This document shows, piece by piece, positions 1-13,900 of a stretch of 64,000 nucleotides of DNA. The notes below the pieces were generated by a model that was not told the origin of the DNA, made no database searches, and was given only the letters and a program-made list of their open reading frames with translations. Where the stretch lies: positions 960,724 to 1,024,723 of the forward strand of contig VZTJ01005976.1 of the NCBI GenBank assembly GCA_013397795.1. The letters run 5' to 3'. The stretch is from Orthonyx spaldingii (Eukaryota > Chordata > Aves > Passeriformes > Orthonychidae). The translations under genes were made by a program, and so were the position numbers. Numbering within the stretch: the first letter of the stretch is position 1; each line of letters opens with the position of its first letter.

Positions 1-3000
1 GTGTCAAATCTGACAGGACCCTGATGCCCACACCCAATATTCATTAAGGTTTGTTAGTGATTTGTATAGCTGTCTACAAGCTGCACTTCCACCTCAGTCC
101 TCTGTGGCCATTTAAATATTTAGTTTGTCCTCTGGCTTTTACTGACAGAGAATTAATTTCCTATTGTTCAAGTGTTGGAAAGAGTTTATATTTCTTTCTA
201 AAAGTAACAAGCGCCTTCTGGGTGTTGTAAATGGCTTGTTACTGCTGCATATTATTTTAGGTAGTCATATCTAATTTAAAGTTTTATTTCCCCATGGGCT
301 AGCTTACATATCTGCAGCATCCAAAGGCTATGACAACGCCTTAGCAGAGTTTTCTCAAGAGAGTTAGTTAACTCCAAGATGAAGTTTGGTCTTTGCTCTA
401 TACCAATTCATATCTGCATTTAATTTCTAATAGTTCTGTAAAGTATCTCAAGAATGTAATTATTTTCAGGTTTAGTAAAAATACTTGCAATTATCATAGT
501 CTCAACTAGTGTTTATTTTTCCCCCCTTATTTATATGCTAAAGTAATCATCTCTACATATGAGACAAAGGGCTGGGGAATTCTGTGTATGATCTTTGGAA
601 TATTTTATGTCCGTAACTCTCTCAGTTCAGATGCTGAACAGCAAGACTTCCCTCCCGTGTCCAGCCAGAGTAAAATACGGCTCCACTGAGAGGCTACAGG
701 CTCTTGCTGTATTTCACTTTGGGGAAAGAATGGTCCTCAACTTCTCTTAATTTATCTGCTCTTTTGGCGGGTAGGTAGTGCTAATTTCAACAACAAACCT
801 AAACTAACTGAAAGCCATATGTTTAGAATTGTATTCTATTTTCTAGTATTTCTTGCTAAAACTTAATTCTAATGCCATGTGACAGTTAAGGAGCGAGTCA
901 CACACCTCAAGCACGGTACCAAGCGATTTCAATCTGACTGGGTACATGGGACTCGAGCTCTAAGCACTTTGGAGAAGATGCCACATACTTCAGAAGACAA
1001 AAATCACTGAACCAGGTCTAACAACAGTTCTTGGAGTTGGGACTTTCATCAACGGTACAAATAATCTGCCAAGTTAAGTGTTTGGTATTTATTTGCATAA
1101 AATGGGTACAAGTTTTAACTTGTAAATCCAAGCCACAAAATATAAAATTACTGGAGATAATTGTTTTATTGAACATCAGTATGACAAGGTTCTACCCTTA
1201 AGGGCATCAGGAAAACTATAATGTTAACCTCTTTTAAAGTAAATTTTTTTAAAAGGGATTTTGGTTTGGTTTGCTCTGGTTCATTACTTTTTCTTTTTGT
1301 GTCAGTACACTGCACCACAGTCTACAATAGTATTACTTTACTAAAACCAAAATATTCAGTATTTAACCATGAGTGCAGAGGGGAACATAAGTATTCAAAC
1401 AGAAATAGTAATCATGTTGTTATAAGTCACTGTTGTACTAAAACCTGAAAAATGTCCAAAGAATGAAGTCCCTTGACACACTAAAGGTTTGGAGTTGTAC
1501 AACAGCGCAGCAGGATATGTAGAAATAGAGGTGTTTTAGTTTGATCCAACTTCAATGTGAGTGTTCAACACTTACAATTTATTTTGTTAGAAGTGAAATC
1601 ATTCAACTAATTAGCCCCTCTGTTTTTCAGAAGCTAAAACTTTTTAGTTTCATAAGAAATTAAAAAGAAAAATGAAACCAGAATGCCGTTTCTGATTATA
1701 TGATTAAACCAGTGAAGTCTAGAGGGAAAACTGATAATTAAAAAAAAAAGTTAGATAGCAAGCTTTTTTCTTAATTTCAGCTGAAAAGAAATGAAAGCAC
1801 TAGACAAGGTCATGCACTTTTATTTTCCCCCTACAAGGGAGGAAAAATGCCGACAATATATATTCTTGTGAGGTATTTTTGCTCAATAATTCCTAGCAAA
1901 TAGGATTCCTTACAAAACAACTTCATCTCCTGCATTAAAACTCATCTGGAAAAGGGGTCGTTTACACTGTTTATAAAACACTGCCACATAAAATGTGTAA
2001 AAAACCGTATTTCACTAAAAATAGCTTGCGTAAGTAAGGGATTAGAGTAGTTTCTACTGCTATAATTGTTCCTTTGTAGTTTTTTCCATGATGTTTTTGA
2101 ACAGTGTTTTTAAATATGTTTATTAAAGTCAGCACATCAAAAGGGATCAAAGAGTAAGCTAGTGAGAACCAAAGAAACCCCAAGCGTATTGTGTTGTCTC
2201 ACTGGGGAGTTATGCAGATTCAAGTAAACAAGTGCAAATTGTTGAGGTTTTAATGAAAATTTTCTACAATTATTGTATCTGAAGTCATTCTATATAATAA
2301 CATCTGTACAGCAGATGGCCATACTGTACAAAAGGCAAGCAATGCTCCTTTTTCTTCCTCTGTTTTAACAGTACATCTGAGATGACTACTTTTGTCATTG
2401 CGCTTAGCTTGGTTCAGCAAATAATTCGTAAAATGCAGCTGCTGCAGATGGTCACAATAGTTATTTGACTGTAAAATCAAAGACACAGTGAAGTATTCAT
2501 GTATTAGTTTCATTCTATTTAAAAAAAAAATCTGACATTAACCCTGTTCAGCTCAAAAGGTGTGTCTATAAAACCTTTTATAAAAAGAACAGTAGTGAAG
2601 AACTGAGATATTTAAATACTACTTCCTCTCAAGACACAGCTGCAAACTTTAAAAAATTGAGCTAGCTTGCATAATTTCTTTGTAATAATAAAACAAATCT
2701 AGTTAGTAACTCTGGTATTCTTCTAAAGTATTTTTAACACAAGATTATAACACCATTTCTCCCACACTGTATTTTATCTTCTCTTCTGAAGTTCTAATTT
2801 CCACTTTGGTTTCTATCAGCACTTTAAATTCAGATTAATAATTGTAAATAAAAATCCAAGGAATTTCTTAAAAGATTTTTTGACAATTTCAATCAGTTTT
2901 GTGGAAGCGTGTCTTTTGCTCTTATTAAAACTTAATTTATTGCACCATCACAACAGTATGCAAACCTCATGCAGATGTATTTTTCTATTTATAAAGTAGA

Positions 3001-4542
3001 GATAAAGCATTTTTAACTGGAAAAAAATGTGAAAAGTGTCTGTTGATGTCTATTGATTGTCTGGTTATGAAAGTTCTTTATATAGAATAACTAATGTCCA
3101 TTTTCATTAGATTCAACATCAATATTGCTTTACTTCACAACGCCTGCCAGATTATGACCATGCTGAAGATTCATGTATAGCTTATAATGCGCAAAATAAA
3201 GACTGATTTTCTCAGCCTGCCAGAAGCACTAAGAAACAGAACTTCGTAGCTGAAAATGTTTCTGAGACTTAACATGCAAGGCAAGGTACGTCCTCCTTCT
3301 GGGAGGATGAAAAAGTCCAGGGTAAGTGATATACAGTGTAGAGTTTGCCAAATTGCTTTATAGTGCAGTGACGGAGCAGCCCGCTTTGATGTATGGAAGC
3401 ATGATGCGGACACCATGATGTACATGGGACAGAAAATGCATAAATGATAGAAGGGAAAAGGATTATTACACAGAAACAAAACTAGAACTATTTAAAGCAC
3501 ATTATAAAGGCTTTTACCGAATTGCAGTGCCTTATATGCTAGAGTTGTGATCTGAATGGAAAAGCAGGGGAACACAGGCACTGTTCCTGCCTGCACTGCT
3601 GTTTATTTATGGATAAAGCAGAAGTTTCAGGCCCCGGCACTTTCACGAGTTTTCATGTCCTATGAACCTTAAATTTTTCATTTTTAACTTTTAAAACAAT
3701 ACAGAAAAACTAGAACTTGCTGGCCTGAGGAAAAATACTTCTGATGAAAAAGAAATAAATCACCACCTCACTTGGCCAACAACTTGTTCCTCTCAGCTAC
3801 AGACCATTTTACCTCACAAGCTACTCTGCCAACTACCTACATCTGGCTCATCTCCACACCAGGGAAATATACCATCTTATTAATTTTACTGAAATACTAA
3901 TAAAACAATTTACAATGACACTCAAAATATCTTCATTTTAAATGAGTCTCTGGTACCTGGTTAATTGTACCCGAGGTGTAAAGTTTCCTTGCAGTGCTTC
4001 AGTAATGAGGTCAGAGTGCCTGTTTTCCCTGTATGACTCTCAGGTGTGCAGAGGAAACATGTAAAAATTGAAACCTTCATAAATCTGGAGGAGAATAACA
4101 GCATGACCCAATATTTACATAGTAGCACCTGTCAGGCTCTGAACAATTATTTTTACATTTTTTGGAGACAGAAACAAAGGTCCTAACAAGAAAGTCCAGT
4201 TACAGAGTGAAAACTGTCAAAATTTTGCCCTTTGAATTATGTGCTACATTATCAGAATACCAGAGGAGTGGTTGTCATAACCACTATTTCAGTCAGAATT
4301 CCATCAATAAACTAGTAGTTACAAGCTAGGGGATATTAAGTACAAAATTAATCATTCTTAGGTGCTGCCTCACTGAAAGGAAAACTCAGGTAATAGAGTC
4401 TATCAGGGATTTGCTATTTTCTGTTGCGGATTTATGATGTTGGCTAGAGCAGTTCCCTGCAATGCCCAACACTTTGAAACAGTCACTAGACCATCACTTA
4501 CACAAACCAGTAGCACTTCCAAGTTCAAAAAAAACCTCTTAC
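1..4542 (-). other. VPS13B: VPS13B intron, 5' part (continues beyond the window)
   Basis: AT-rich intronic sequence after the donor at 4542-4538. I see no further VPS13B exon here, although the next exon should begin with two bases completing a codon. No recognisable transposon is present. Short A-runs occur at about 1740-1749 and 2520-2529. The open frames on both strands (for example about 1221-1448 and 3171-3479) are short, unrelated to known families and probably chance. Confidence 0.85.
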
Positions 4543-4950
4543 CTGAAGTTTTATGTCCACTTTTAATATTCAGGCTCCCACTGAGGTTTGAGAAAGAGAC
4601 TAACAAACAAGGTTTACTGGGATGTGGGATGGTTTCCATCAAAACAACCATTTGAACGGTGTAAATGGAAATTTTCTGGAAGCAGGAAAGAGCTTGCCAC
4701 AAGTTTTCTTGCACTGAAGCCTTTTGCACAGTATTGGTGTGCACTGCAGGTAGAAAGTCCTTTGTACTGGGATGTCTGGATATCGAAGTGACATCCTCAT
4801 CTGCAATAATGCCAGCTGATGGAGCAGCCTCCTTCCTGGGCACATCATCATTTGTGGTTATGATTTTCTTCAAGAACTGGTTTATTTGGTCAAGTCTGGC
4901 AAAACTGAGATTTGCTTTCAAAGGTTTTGATATGTCCACATTTATATCAG
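4543..4950 (-). CDS. VPS13B: VPS13B internal exon 6 of 6 in window
   Basis: 408 bp, phase 1 at both ends. Acceptor is tctcccctacag and donor gtaaga. It starts by completing Ala, then DINVDISKPLKANLSFARLD and QINQFLKKI (a conserved groove strand and helix). A long divergent linker follows (about residues 32-80, with VPRKEAAPSAGIIADEDV and HPSTKDFLPAVHT). It ends with the conserved VQENLWQALSCFQKISIYTV, METIPHPSKPCLLVS and LSGSLNIKSGHKTS. Mammalian VPS13B as I recall it is similar at both ends but very different in the linker. Translation past 4543 runs into the intron, so the frame beyond TS is not coding. Open frames on the plus strand here are shadows. The next VPS13B exon is not found in 1-4542. 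Confidence 0.95.
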
Positions 4951-7900
4951 CTGTAGGGGAGAATCAGAGAAAGAAATATGATAAGCTGTAGTGCAATTAT
5001 TCAAGCTGTGTACAAATATTATGCATTGAGTGGAAATAGCTTTTCCATAATATTTCCACAATGTTTCATTAAAAGGACTGAATCAATGTTAAAACATAAT
5101 AAAACAATATTTTTAGTAATAAATCTGAATTAAAATGTAATGAAAAATACTATAAACAACTTCCACTACGTATAGTTTTAAAGGAAGATACATGGCACAA
5201 TGTGCATCTTAACTCTTTGTTTCTTCCCAGAGATCACCACAACTATCTGAAAGACACACACTTTATTTGAGTGTGTAGGAGGGTTGATACATTAGTTCTT
5301 TTGTGTCAGAATAAAAATATACTTCACATTCTCTTGAGTTTTATATTCAGAAGAACTATTTGACTAAACTCCAAAGCCAACAGCGAACATTTTCAACACG
5401 TTTAAACGAGTGAATAACGTGTATTCCGTTGTTTCCTACACAGCTCACATGCAGCAGTCTTCAATGTATTTTCAAGGTGAAATGTGAAATAAAAAGCAAA
5501 TAAAAAACCTGAGGTATGTTTAGATTTCTTCATTTTCCACGGAGATTGGAACAATTTATTGTTCTGAATTTTTTAAAAAAAATCATTATTATTTGTTTTT
5601 CGTCTCCTTACCAAAAAGGATTTTGGTATTTCTCAGACTACTAAAAGACTCACAGAATTTTTAGGAATCACAATTAATATGAACAACATTGTTAATAGTG
5701 GTATCACAGTAGCTGACATGTAGGAATTATGAAAATTATTTCACAGATAGGAAGCAGGATTTTATGAAGGCTGTAACTCATTTCTGTGCTGCAGTAACAG
5801 TACATAACAATTCCTTACAGAAGTTCAGCTTTTAGCTTAGTTTTTAGGATTTTTTCGTTTCAAATTCAGTTTTTGACCAGCAATGAGACAGCTATTCTGG
5901 TTAGGGGGAAAAGTGCTTTTCCCTTTGCTGTTTGATTGCCACTGCCCCAATCCCATGAACTGAAAGTGACTAAAATTCTGTGCATATATCTAAACTGGAT
6001 AAAATGTTCAAACAACACTACTTAGTTTCAAGTTTCATAATAAATATATACAGGAAACACTGTCTGTTGAAGGTTTTACACAGATTAATGAATATTTCAT
6101 CAAAGTTTCAAGTTGTCCAGGATCACATCTTACTCTTAACATTGATGCAAACTAATGAGCTCGATTCTCCCATTCTTTAGGCAAATTTTTACACCAACAG
6201 TAAAGGGCTGCAGGGGCAGAGTTTCAGAGCTACTTTTAAGTGCAGGTTTATACTGACTTCAGAGACTCACAGGCACATGATAAAGTACTTTTTTGATCCC
6301 CTCCCCCCAAAAATACCTCATACATTTTCTACAAAGATAATAGAAATTTACTAATGGCTGTGTAAGATCTGTCATAGCTGAATTAAAAAAAAAACCAAAA
6401 CAATGTTGGAAAAATGTTTGCAATACTCCACAAGCTACAACTAACTGAAATTTATGACTGAAAAGCTATTTTTAACTTAGAATTTTAATTAATGGTTTTC
6501 TGAAAATGCTTTCTATTGCTTTGAAAGCCTTCCACACTGAACTAGGAACTGGCAAAACACGAGCTGATACGTGAGCCTAGTAGAAAGGCAAGTACTAAAG
6601 CTAGGCAGCTGGTCATTAGAAGAAAGCAGGATTGGAAAGGGTTGTTAAACACTAGAATGAGCTGCCCAGAAAGGTGGTGGAGTCACCATCCCTGGAGGTG
6701 TTCAAGAAGCAACTGGACGTGGCACTTAGTGCCAGGGTCTAGTTGACACGGTGGTGATCAGTCAAAGGTTGGACTCTATGATCTCAGAGGTCTTTTCCAA
6801 CCTCAGTGATTCTGTGAAGATTTCCAGGCATCTAGAACCGCAAAAGATGAACTTGAAAGATTTTTCAAAATCCTTATGTATTGACATTTTTAATTAAAAC
6901 CATGGGAAGAAAAATGTCATAACACTTTGGAAAAACTTTTTGGCACTCAGAATATCCCAAGATTTCCCTGCCTTTTATGCAGACATCATTGGGCCTCTCC
7001 TTCCTTTGAACAGAGAAAGGAGTTAGGAAGAAAGTAGAAACCTATGTGACATTATGACATGAATTTATTTACAATACTCAAATGAAAAGGAGCATTTTTA
7101 AAACGAAATGTTAAATAAACCAACCAAACAACTGCTTTATCAACTTAAACTTCTCCCTTAGTAATGTAGTAATAAAGGAGTAAAATAGAATAGATGTTAT
7201 TTATTGCTTTTGCTAAATAATTAAGTTTCTAAGTTAGCAAAGGAGGACCCTTGCTCCTTGGTATGGCAACTTTCACATTTAACTGCTTTATCTAATGCAC
7301 ATTTACCACTTTCCTGTGGTAATAGGAAGAAGGAAAAAACCAACAAACTTCCCTGAAACCCAAAAACTTCTTAGACATAAGTTGACACAAGAGGTGTCAA
7401 AGGCTTAACCCAAAGAGCAAACTGAGTGTGAAAGATTGATGAGGATATGAACACAAAGGCAGAAGCTCTTTTTGGGACTTCCTTGGGCCAGGGCAGAGAA
7501 AATGCAGGGTGCTGGTGCAGCTCAGTGATGGAACATACTTGGCACATGGGCCCGTGCTTTATCACTGCTCTTGGCCACTCATCCAAGAAGGCAAGAAAAA
7601 AGGGGCCACCAGGACACCAGAGAAATGCAAATGACTTCCCTGTTTCCTGTTTGGAAACTGTGCACGTCACACAGAAAAATCTTGTCATGACTGATAACTT
7701 GACAAAGTTTCGTATGAAGTTATTATTATCCAGTAAATCAGCCCTGACAGAATGTGGTGGCAGCCAGAAGCATAATTGCAGAAAATGTAACTTTGGAACC
7801 TTCACTGCAAATATTTTAACTATCTCATAATGATATAGGTTATTTTTACAACTGGTTAAAGATTATGTAAAGAGTTTCCTTGGCATTTTAAGTAAAGCAT

Positions 7901-10900
7901 TCAAAAAGAAAAAAAAAAAAACCCACAATTGAGCAATCTTTAGTCTTTGACCTCTTTTACACTTTATCTTTGGCAGTGTAAAAGAAACTTTAACATTCCT
8001 TCTAGGGAAAATATATTCAAGTGATGGACAGAACAATGACAACTGATGAAATATGAGGAGCTATTTAGAGGAATTGATTAAGATAGATGTTCAGCAGCTT
8101 CACCAGACAGTCAAAATAGGCTAAAAAGAAATTTAAAATTTAAGTCATCCAGATTGAACTGGAATAAAATTTTTGGGGTGCAAAATCCAAGTGTAACAGC
8201 TTTTTTAGATTATTTCAAACATCTTGGGAAGAACAGCATATAACACTGTACAGATTCTGTATCCATAGGAAAACACGGTCTTCCTGTAACTCGTTGAATT
8301 GTCCCAATTTACATCAGAATCAAGACAGAACAAAAGGTTGCTCAAAGCCACCTTTAACCCTCAATTACATCAGCTTCTCTTTTGCCTACTAGTGACCAGC
8401 TACCAAAATTATAACCCAATGGATTCTTTAGATATAAGACATATTAGCAATAACTTATTTTGCTAGGTGTTATCTATTTCCAGCAAATAAAAAGTGAAAA
8501 AATTTCTGTGCTTGCAAATAGATTGCATCAAGTGAATTATTTCTGTTATGTTTAAATCAAACTGAACAGGATGGTATCAAAGCACTTTTTTATTATATAG
8601 CATTTGAGTGTAGAATTTGAATTTTTCTTTCTCTTCCTCAATTTCTTTACTATTCCTCTTTAGATTACCCAGTACATCCATGTATTTCAATTATTAGTTT
8701 CTAATTAGCCTTTACAACTTTCTGAACAGCTACTAGGAAACAGAATGATGAGATAACTACTAAGTTAAAAGGAGATTAGATAAATATAAATAAATTACAC
8801 TTATTACATGCTCCCACCACACCAGGAGATGACTTAACAGTGAAGGAAAAAGAAACACTTTGGAATAATGAAATCAGAGAGGGAATTCAAGTCCCAGAGG
8901 CGATTCTACGGAGTTTTATGTTAATGTACACCTTGTGGGGGACCAAAAATCAACTGGAATAGTTTCCTGAAAACCGTTTCCAGCTATTTTCTCATTTTAA
9001 AAGTTCCAACTTCACTTGACCCATTAGTCATCATATTACTTACATTTATTATGTATTTTGAAATCTATTACAAAAAACCCAATGGATTCAATATGGCCTG
9101 TTTGAACTAAATCATAACAACTATAAAAGAAAATCTATGAGCAGCATTCTGAAATTTCTGTCTGAAACAATTTCTTTCTTTGTCATTTTATTACTTAGAG
9201 CTTGAGATAAAAAATTTCAGCGTTATGAGTATTTTACCCTTGTTCTCCATAACATTCAAATTTGTATTGGGAAGGTATAATTTTCATCTGTGAACTTGGG
9301 ATAATGGTATTATTCAAAAGGACTTTTTATTCAGAGGGCTAAGGATGAATAAACAACACAAAAATAACAAAAGCTCCTAGCATATTGCTCCAGGTAAATT
9401 CCAGCTCTTACTTAAGTCAGTGGCCTTGTTCTAATATATGCCTTAAGTTAACGTACACAATATTACTACTTCTATGACTGATAAACTACCACAGTATTTC
9501 CTTAATCTTAAACACCAGAAAGTAAATGCCATGAAAATTAGTCATAAGCTGAACATGGACAAGCTGGATCAATGGGCCAAACTATGAGGTTCAATGCAGC
9601 GAAATGTGAGTCCTGCACTTGTGTCACAACAATCTCAAACAGCACTACAGGCTGGGGGAAGGGTGTTTGGAAAGCTGATTCTTGGAAAAGGACTGGGGGG
9701 TGGTGGTTGACAGGAGCTGAACATGAGCCAGCGTGTGCCTAGGTGGCCAAGAAGGCCAATGGCATCCTGGCCTGTGTCAGCAATAGCGTGGCCAGCAGGA
9801 CCAGGGCAGTGATTGCCCCTCTGTACTGGCTGTTGGTGAGGCCACACCCCGAGTGCTGTGTCCAGTTCTGGGCCTCTCACTAGAAAAAGGACAAAAAGGA
9901 CATTGAGGTGCTGGAATGTGTCCAGAGAAGGGCAATGAAGCTGGTGAAGGGTCTGGAGAGTAAATCTTATGAATGGCAGCTGAGGGAGCTGGGGTTGTTT
10001 AGCCTGGGGAAAAGGAGGCTCAGGGGGAACCTTATCGCTCTCTACAACTTCCTGAAAGGAGACTGGAGCCAGGTGGGGAGTGGCCTCTTCTACCAGGCAA
10101 CCAGTGACAGGACAAGAGGAAATGGCCTCAAACTGTCCCAGGGGAAGTTCAGGTTGGAAATCAGGAATAATTTTTTCACTGAGAGGGTGGTCAAGCATTG
10201 GAATGGGCTGCACAAAAAGGTGGTGGGGCCACCACCCCTTGAAGTGTTCAAGAAATGACTGGACATGGCACTTAGTGCTATGGTTTAGTTTCCATGGTGG
10301 TGCTCGGTCAAAGGTTGGACTTGATGATCTTGGAGGTCCTTTCCAACCATTTATAAGACTGGGATCTTTTCAAAGACTGAGAAATGTTGAAGTGTGAGAG
10401 AGAAAAATATGCCACTTTCTAAGACTTTGTTCATTTTCCATAACCCTCATTCAGCAGTGGATCTTTTATTTCTCATAGCTAATACAGAAAAGGCCAGGTC
10501 TTTCTCCTTTAGGTTGCACATGGATCTCACTCTCCCCTAACCCAAGAAGGCTATAAAATATTAAACTTCTTAATATATAGTCCTTATATAGAAGAAACTA
10601 CTATATATCCTAAAGTCTTAAGATGATTTAATTTTCTAGTCCTAAACAGGAGAGGAGCAGACGATGGCATGAAACATTTTACCAATAGTGATATTCTTTC
10701 ACCCTCAGCCACCCATCCCGATGCAGGGACTTTAAACAGAGGAAATCTGAGGAAGGTAAAGGTAATCTTGAGACCTGATTCTGATTTGGAGTCAGGGTGG
10801 CCCTTCAGCAACCGGGTATTGGCTGAATTGCAAAAATTAAGTTTATAAAAATAGGAAAGAGACATGTAAAGAAAAGACTAGTTGTACTGTTCTCAATTGT

Positions 10901-13900
10901 CTCTGGTCAGGCATCAAAAGAGACACAAATTAAGAGAAATTGAAAAGCAAGAAGAATCCAGACGAATTGTTTCTATCCTCTAATTCATCATTCCCATTTT
11001 GGATCAAGGGAAAATGAGGAAGAAACTTGAGACAAGGCTTCAGTGGCCATCTGCAGTCCATCTTGCATTCTGCTTCTGTGAGACAGATGCCAGTCTAGAA
11101 GAGACTGGTAGTCGCTGCTCAGTACTTCTGCCCCACAGAAGCAGCTCTCTAAGGCCAATATGCCAAACTACAGCCTTCAGGGAGCTTAATCAACCTGAGC
11201 CACGCCGGGTGCTCCCCAGCGGTAACAACACTCACTTCCATGATCAAGTATGTCATTGACATTACATGAAGGTGACACTTAGACATTAACAGCTCCAGCT
11301 AGCCAGGGCTCAGCTTTGAGATCTCAGACAAGGCTCAGAGTGATGCAATTCTATTAATTTTCTACAACTGTCACAAGGAAACCAAGATAAATTGTTGTAG
11401 GTCAAGAAGACCAAAGATACCATTAATAAAAAATGGAGGGTTACTGCTATTCACAGATGCTCACTCAAATTACGCAACTGCGCAGCTACCAAATACAGCT
11501 CAGAAGTGTGTCAAGGACTGGGTGGTGAGGCCAAAAAACTATAATGGGGGCATCAGGAGGCACTATCATGAAAGGAAAACCCTGGCTAGGGGAAACATTA
11601 ACTCTCTCAACAGAGTCAGGGAAGATGAAGCACAATACAGTGAGACGAAATAAATTGTTCCAGGTCATGGAGCACGTTTGTAGAAAAGAGCCCATAAATA
11701 CTAAGTCTCCATTTTCTGCTTAGTTGCTGAATAATACATCTATATTAAGACACACATGGGAAAAAAAGTTTTTAGAAAATGCAGCAAATGTTTGAAATAA
11801 GTGTTAAAAGAATGCCAATACACTGAAAAAGATTATAAGAAAATATTTTCCAATATATCCATGTGGCTTCTGTGTGCAGTTTTAATTTTCAGTAGTTAGG
11901 CATATAAGAAACTAAATTTAAAATAAGTGTTGTAGACACTGCTTTTAGAAAGGTACTTTGATAATTTTACTCATTATTACACTGATGTTACAGACAATAG
12001 ATGTGTCAAATCCAAAGCAATACCTACAGGCTGGTACACCTGTTTGGAATATTTCTCTTTGCCCTCTTAATCAAATAAATATAATTTCATGGCTACAGTG
12101 TCAGTGCTTTAAAAACTTGTTTGTAAAAGAGCAAAGGGAAAAAAAAACCTACTAGAAAGCTCAAAAGTTTTGCAAATGACCCAGAGTTAATTAGAAAAGT
12201 CTGCACCCTGGCTAGTTCCCCTTCTCACGTGTCAGCTCTCATTAAATCAAAAAATTCTCCTTTCAAAGTTAACAAACACCATGGTTAACAAAACTGTTAA
12301 ACTGGGATCAAGTGGGCACATTCCTAGGTTTATATATGATGTCATGCTAAGCAGCCCACAGCTGAACTTGCAAGTAGTATGAATGATTTTTCAATATATT
12401 AAGTATCTGATCTAATGCTAATTTTCTCTCTATAGGCTAACTGTGCTGGGAACAGGTGGCCCTGCTTTCAATTACGGAGGGCTAACATGCCAGTGTGAGG
12501 CCTGGATTAGTTCACCTTCTCACAGGGAATTTGCCTCGGTTGGGAATGGATTTATTATGGCTTCACACATGGAACGGAGCTCATGTCAGCTGAGGGCAGT
12601 GATACATCATATGATTCAAATTAACCTGCTGTGGACTGTTCCGCAGGGCTGATATTGTGTATTAAAATGACGACATTTTTAAAACAGCTTGAAAGAAACC
12701 AGGATTGCTGAAGTGCAATGGTTCCAATTTGTTCCAACTAATCTATCACCTGCTGGAAATATTATTCTAGTGGGTTTCTGGTAGCTGCTACTTTCCAGGT
12801 TTCTCCAAACCACTGACCTTGGTAATGGATACAATTGTTGCCTCTGCAAACAGTGGGGAAAAGAGGCTGGAGAGAGTGCCATGGTGCAGTTCTGATTATT
12901 GTTTTTTATACCTAAGCCTAGATTCCCTGCTGTGCCCCTCCTGGTGCCCAAATCATGTGTGGAGGGACTGGCATGAAAGAGAAACCCACCAGGTCCCCAG
13001 TTCTCACTTTATCTTTCAGGGGGACACAATGTTTCTTAGTTTATTTGGATATTGTCTTCTGCAGAAATTACTTATAAAAGTGAATTATGAAGGGCCTCCA
13101 TTACTTCACATCTAACCCAATGCCTTCCTAAGAAACTACTGGGGAAAGAGGACTTCATTATAAAGCACCTATAATTTGTGTGTATAAGTATTTTAATATT
13201 ATTAAGGCAATTTGTGTGAAGTTGTATTTCATAAGCATGTTTTTTATCCTTTGCATCCAGAAAGACTACAACAAAAAGACAGCTTTTATAGCTAAGAAAG
13301 GTGATTAAAAAAATTCCAGAAAGAGGACTAGAAGGTAAAGACAATAATTTTCCAAAACCTATTAAAACAAGATGGTCAGATTTGTTCCTCACCTAATGAA
13401 TTATATCTAATGCTTAAACAATAAATAGTTCACTTCTATGTATTAGAAAAGAATTAGATGTACAATCCAGTAACAGACTGAATATAGAAGATAGAGGGTC
13501 ATGTAAAATGATGTCAATGAAATTTTAAATTTTTTAAATAATTAGTTTCTGTAGAAAGAGAAAGAATAGTCCTTTAATATGTTGTGGGGTAAAAGTTGAG
13601 ATCTGTTCCCACAGGCCTGATGATGAATGCTTATTTCTCCTAGGATCCTATTACCTTGAATCTGGAAGAAATATAGTTTTTCTTTAGTTGCCAAAAATGT
13701 ACAAAATAATCAACTCATGTGGCAAGAAATGCATTAATGTATCCTGCTATTCTCATTTAATTAGTGGTTTCCAAGTTTAGCTACTTGCTGTAGCTTTTTG
13801 ATCTCCGAGCTAATATAGACTGACAACCTGGTTTCCTGTATGGTGAAACCATACAATTTTTCTGTGGAACACTATCTACTTATCTACTTCAGCTGACAAA

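Noticed and set aside
4403..4542. Continuation of the VPS13B frame past the donor
   Set aside because: The residues after HKTS are intron translation; a good GTAAGA donor ends the exon at 4543.
4434..4991. Several plus- and minus-strand frames of 67-108 codons
   Set aside because: They overlap the 408 bp VPS13B exon in other frames; only the minus frame ending at the donor at 4543 is supported.
9635..10213. 192-codon minus-strand frame
   Set aside because: It is the antisense of a CR1 element; the Pro/Gln-rich product reflects CR1 composition.
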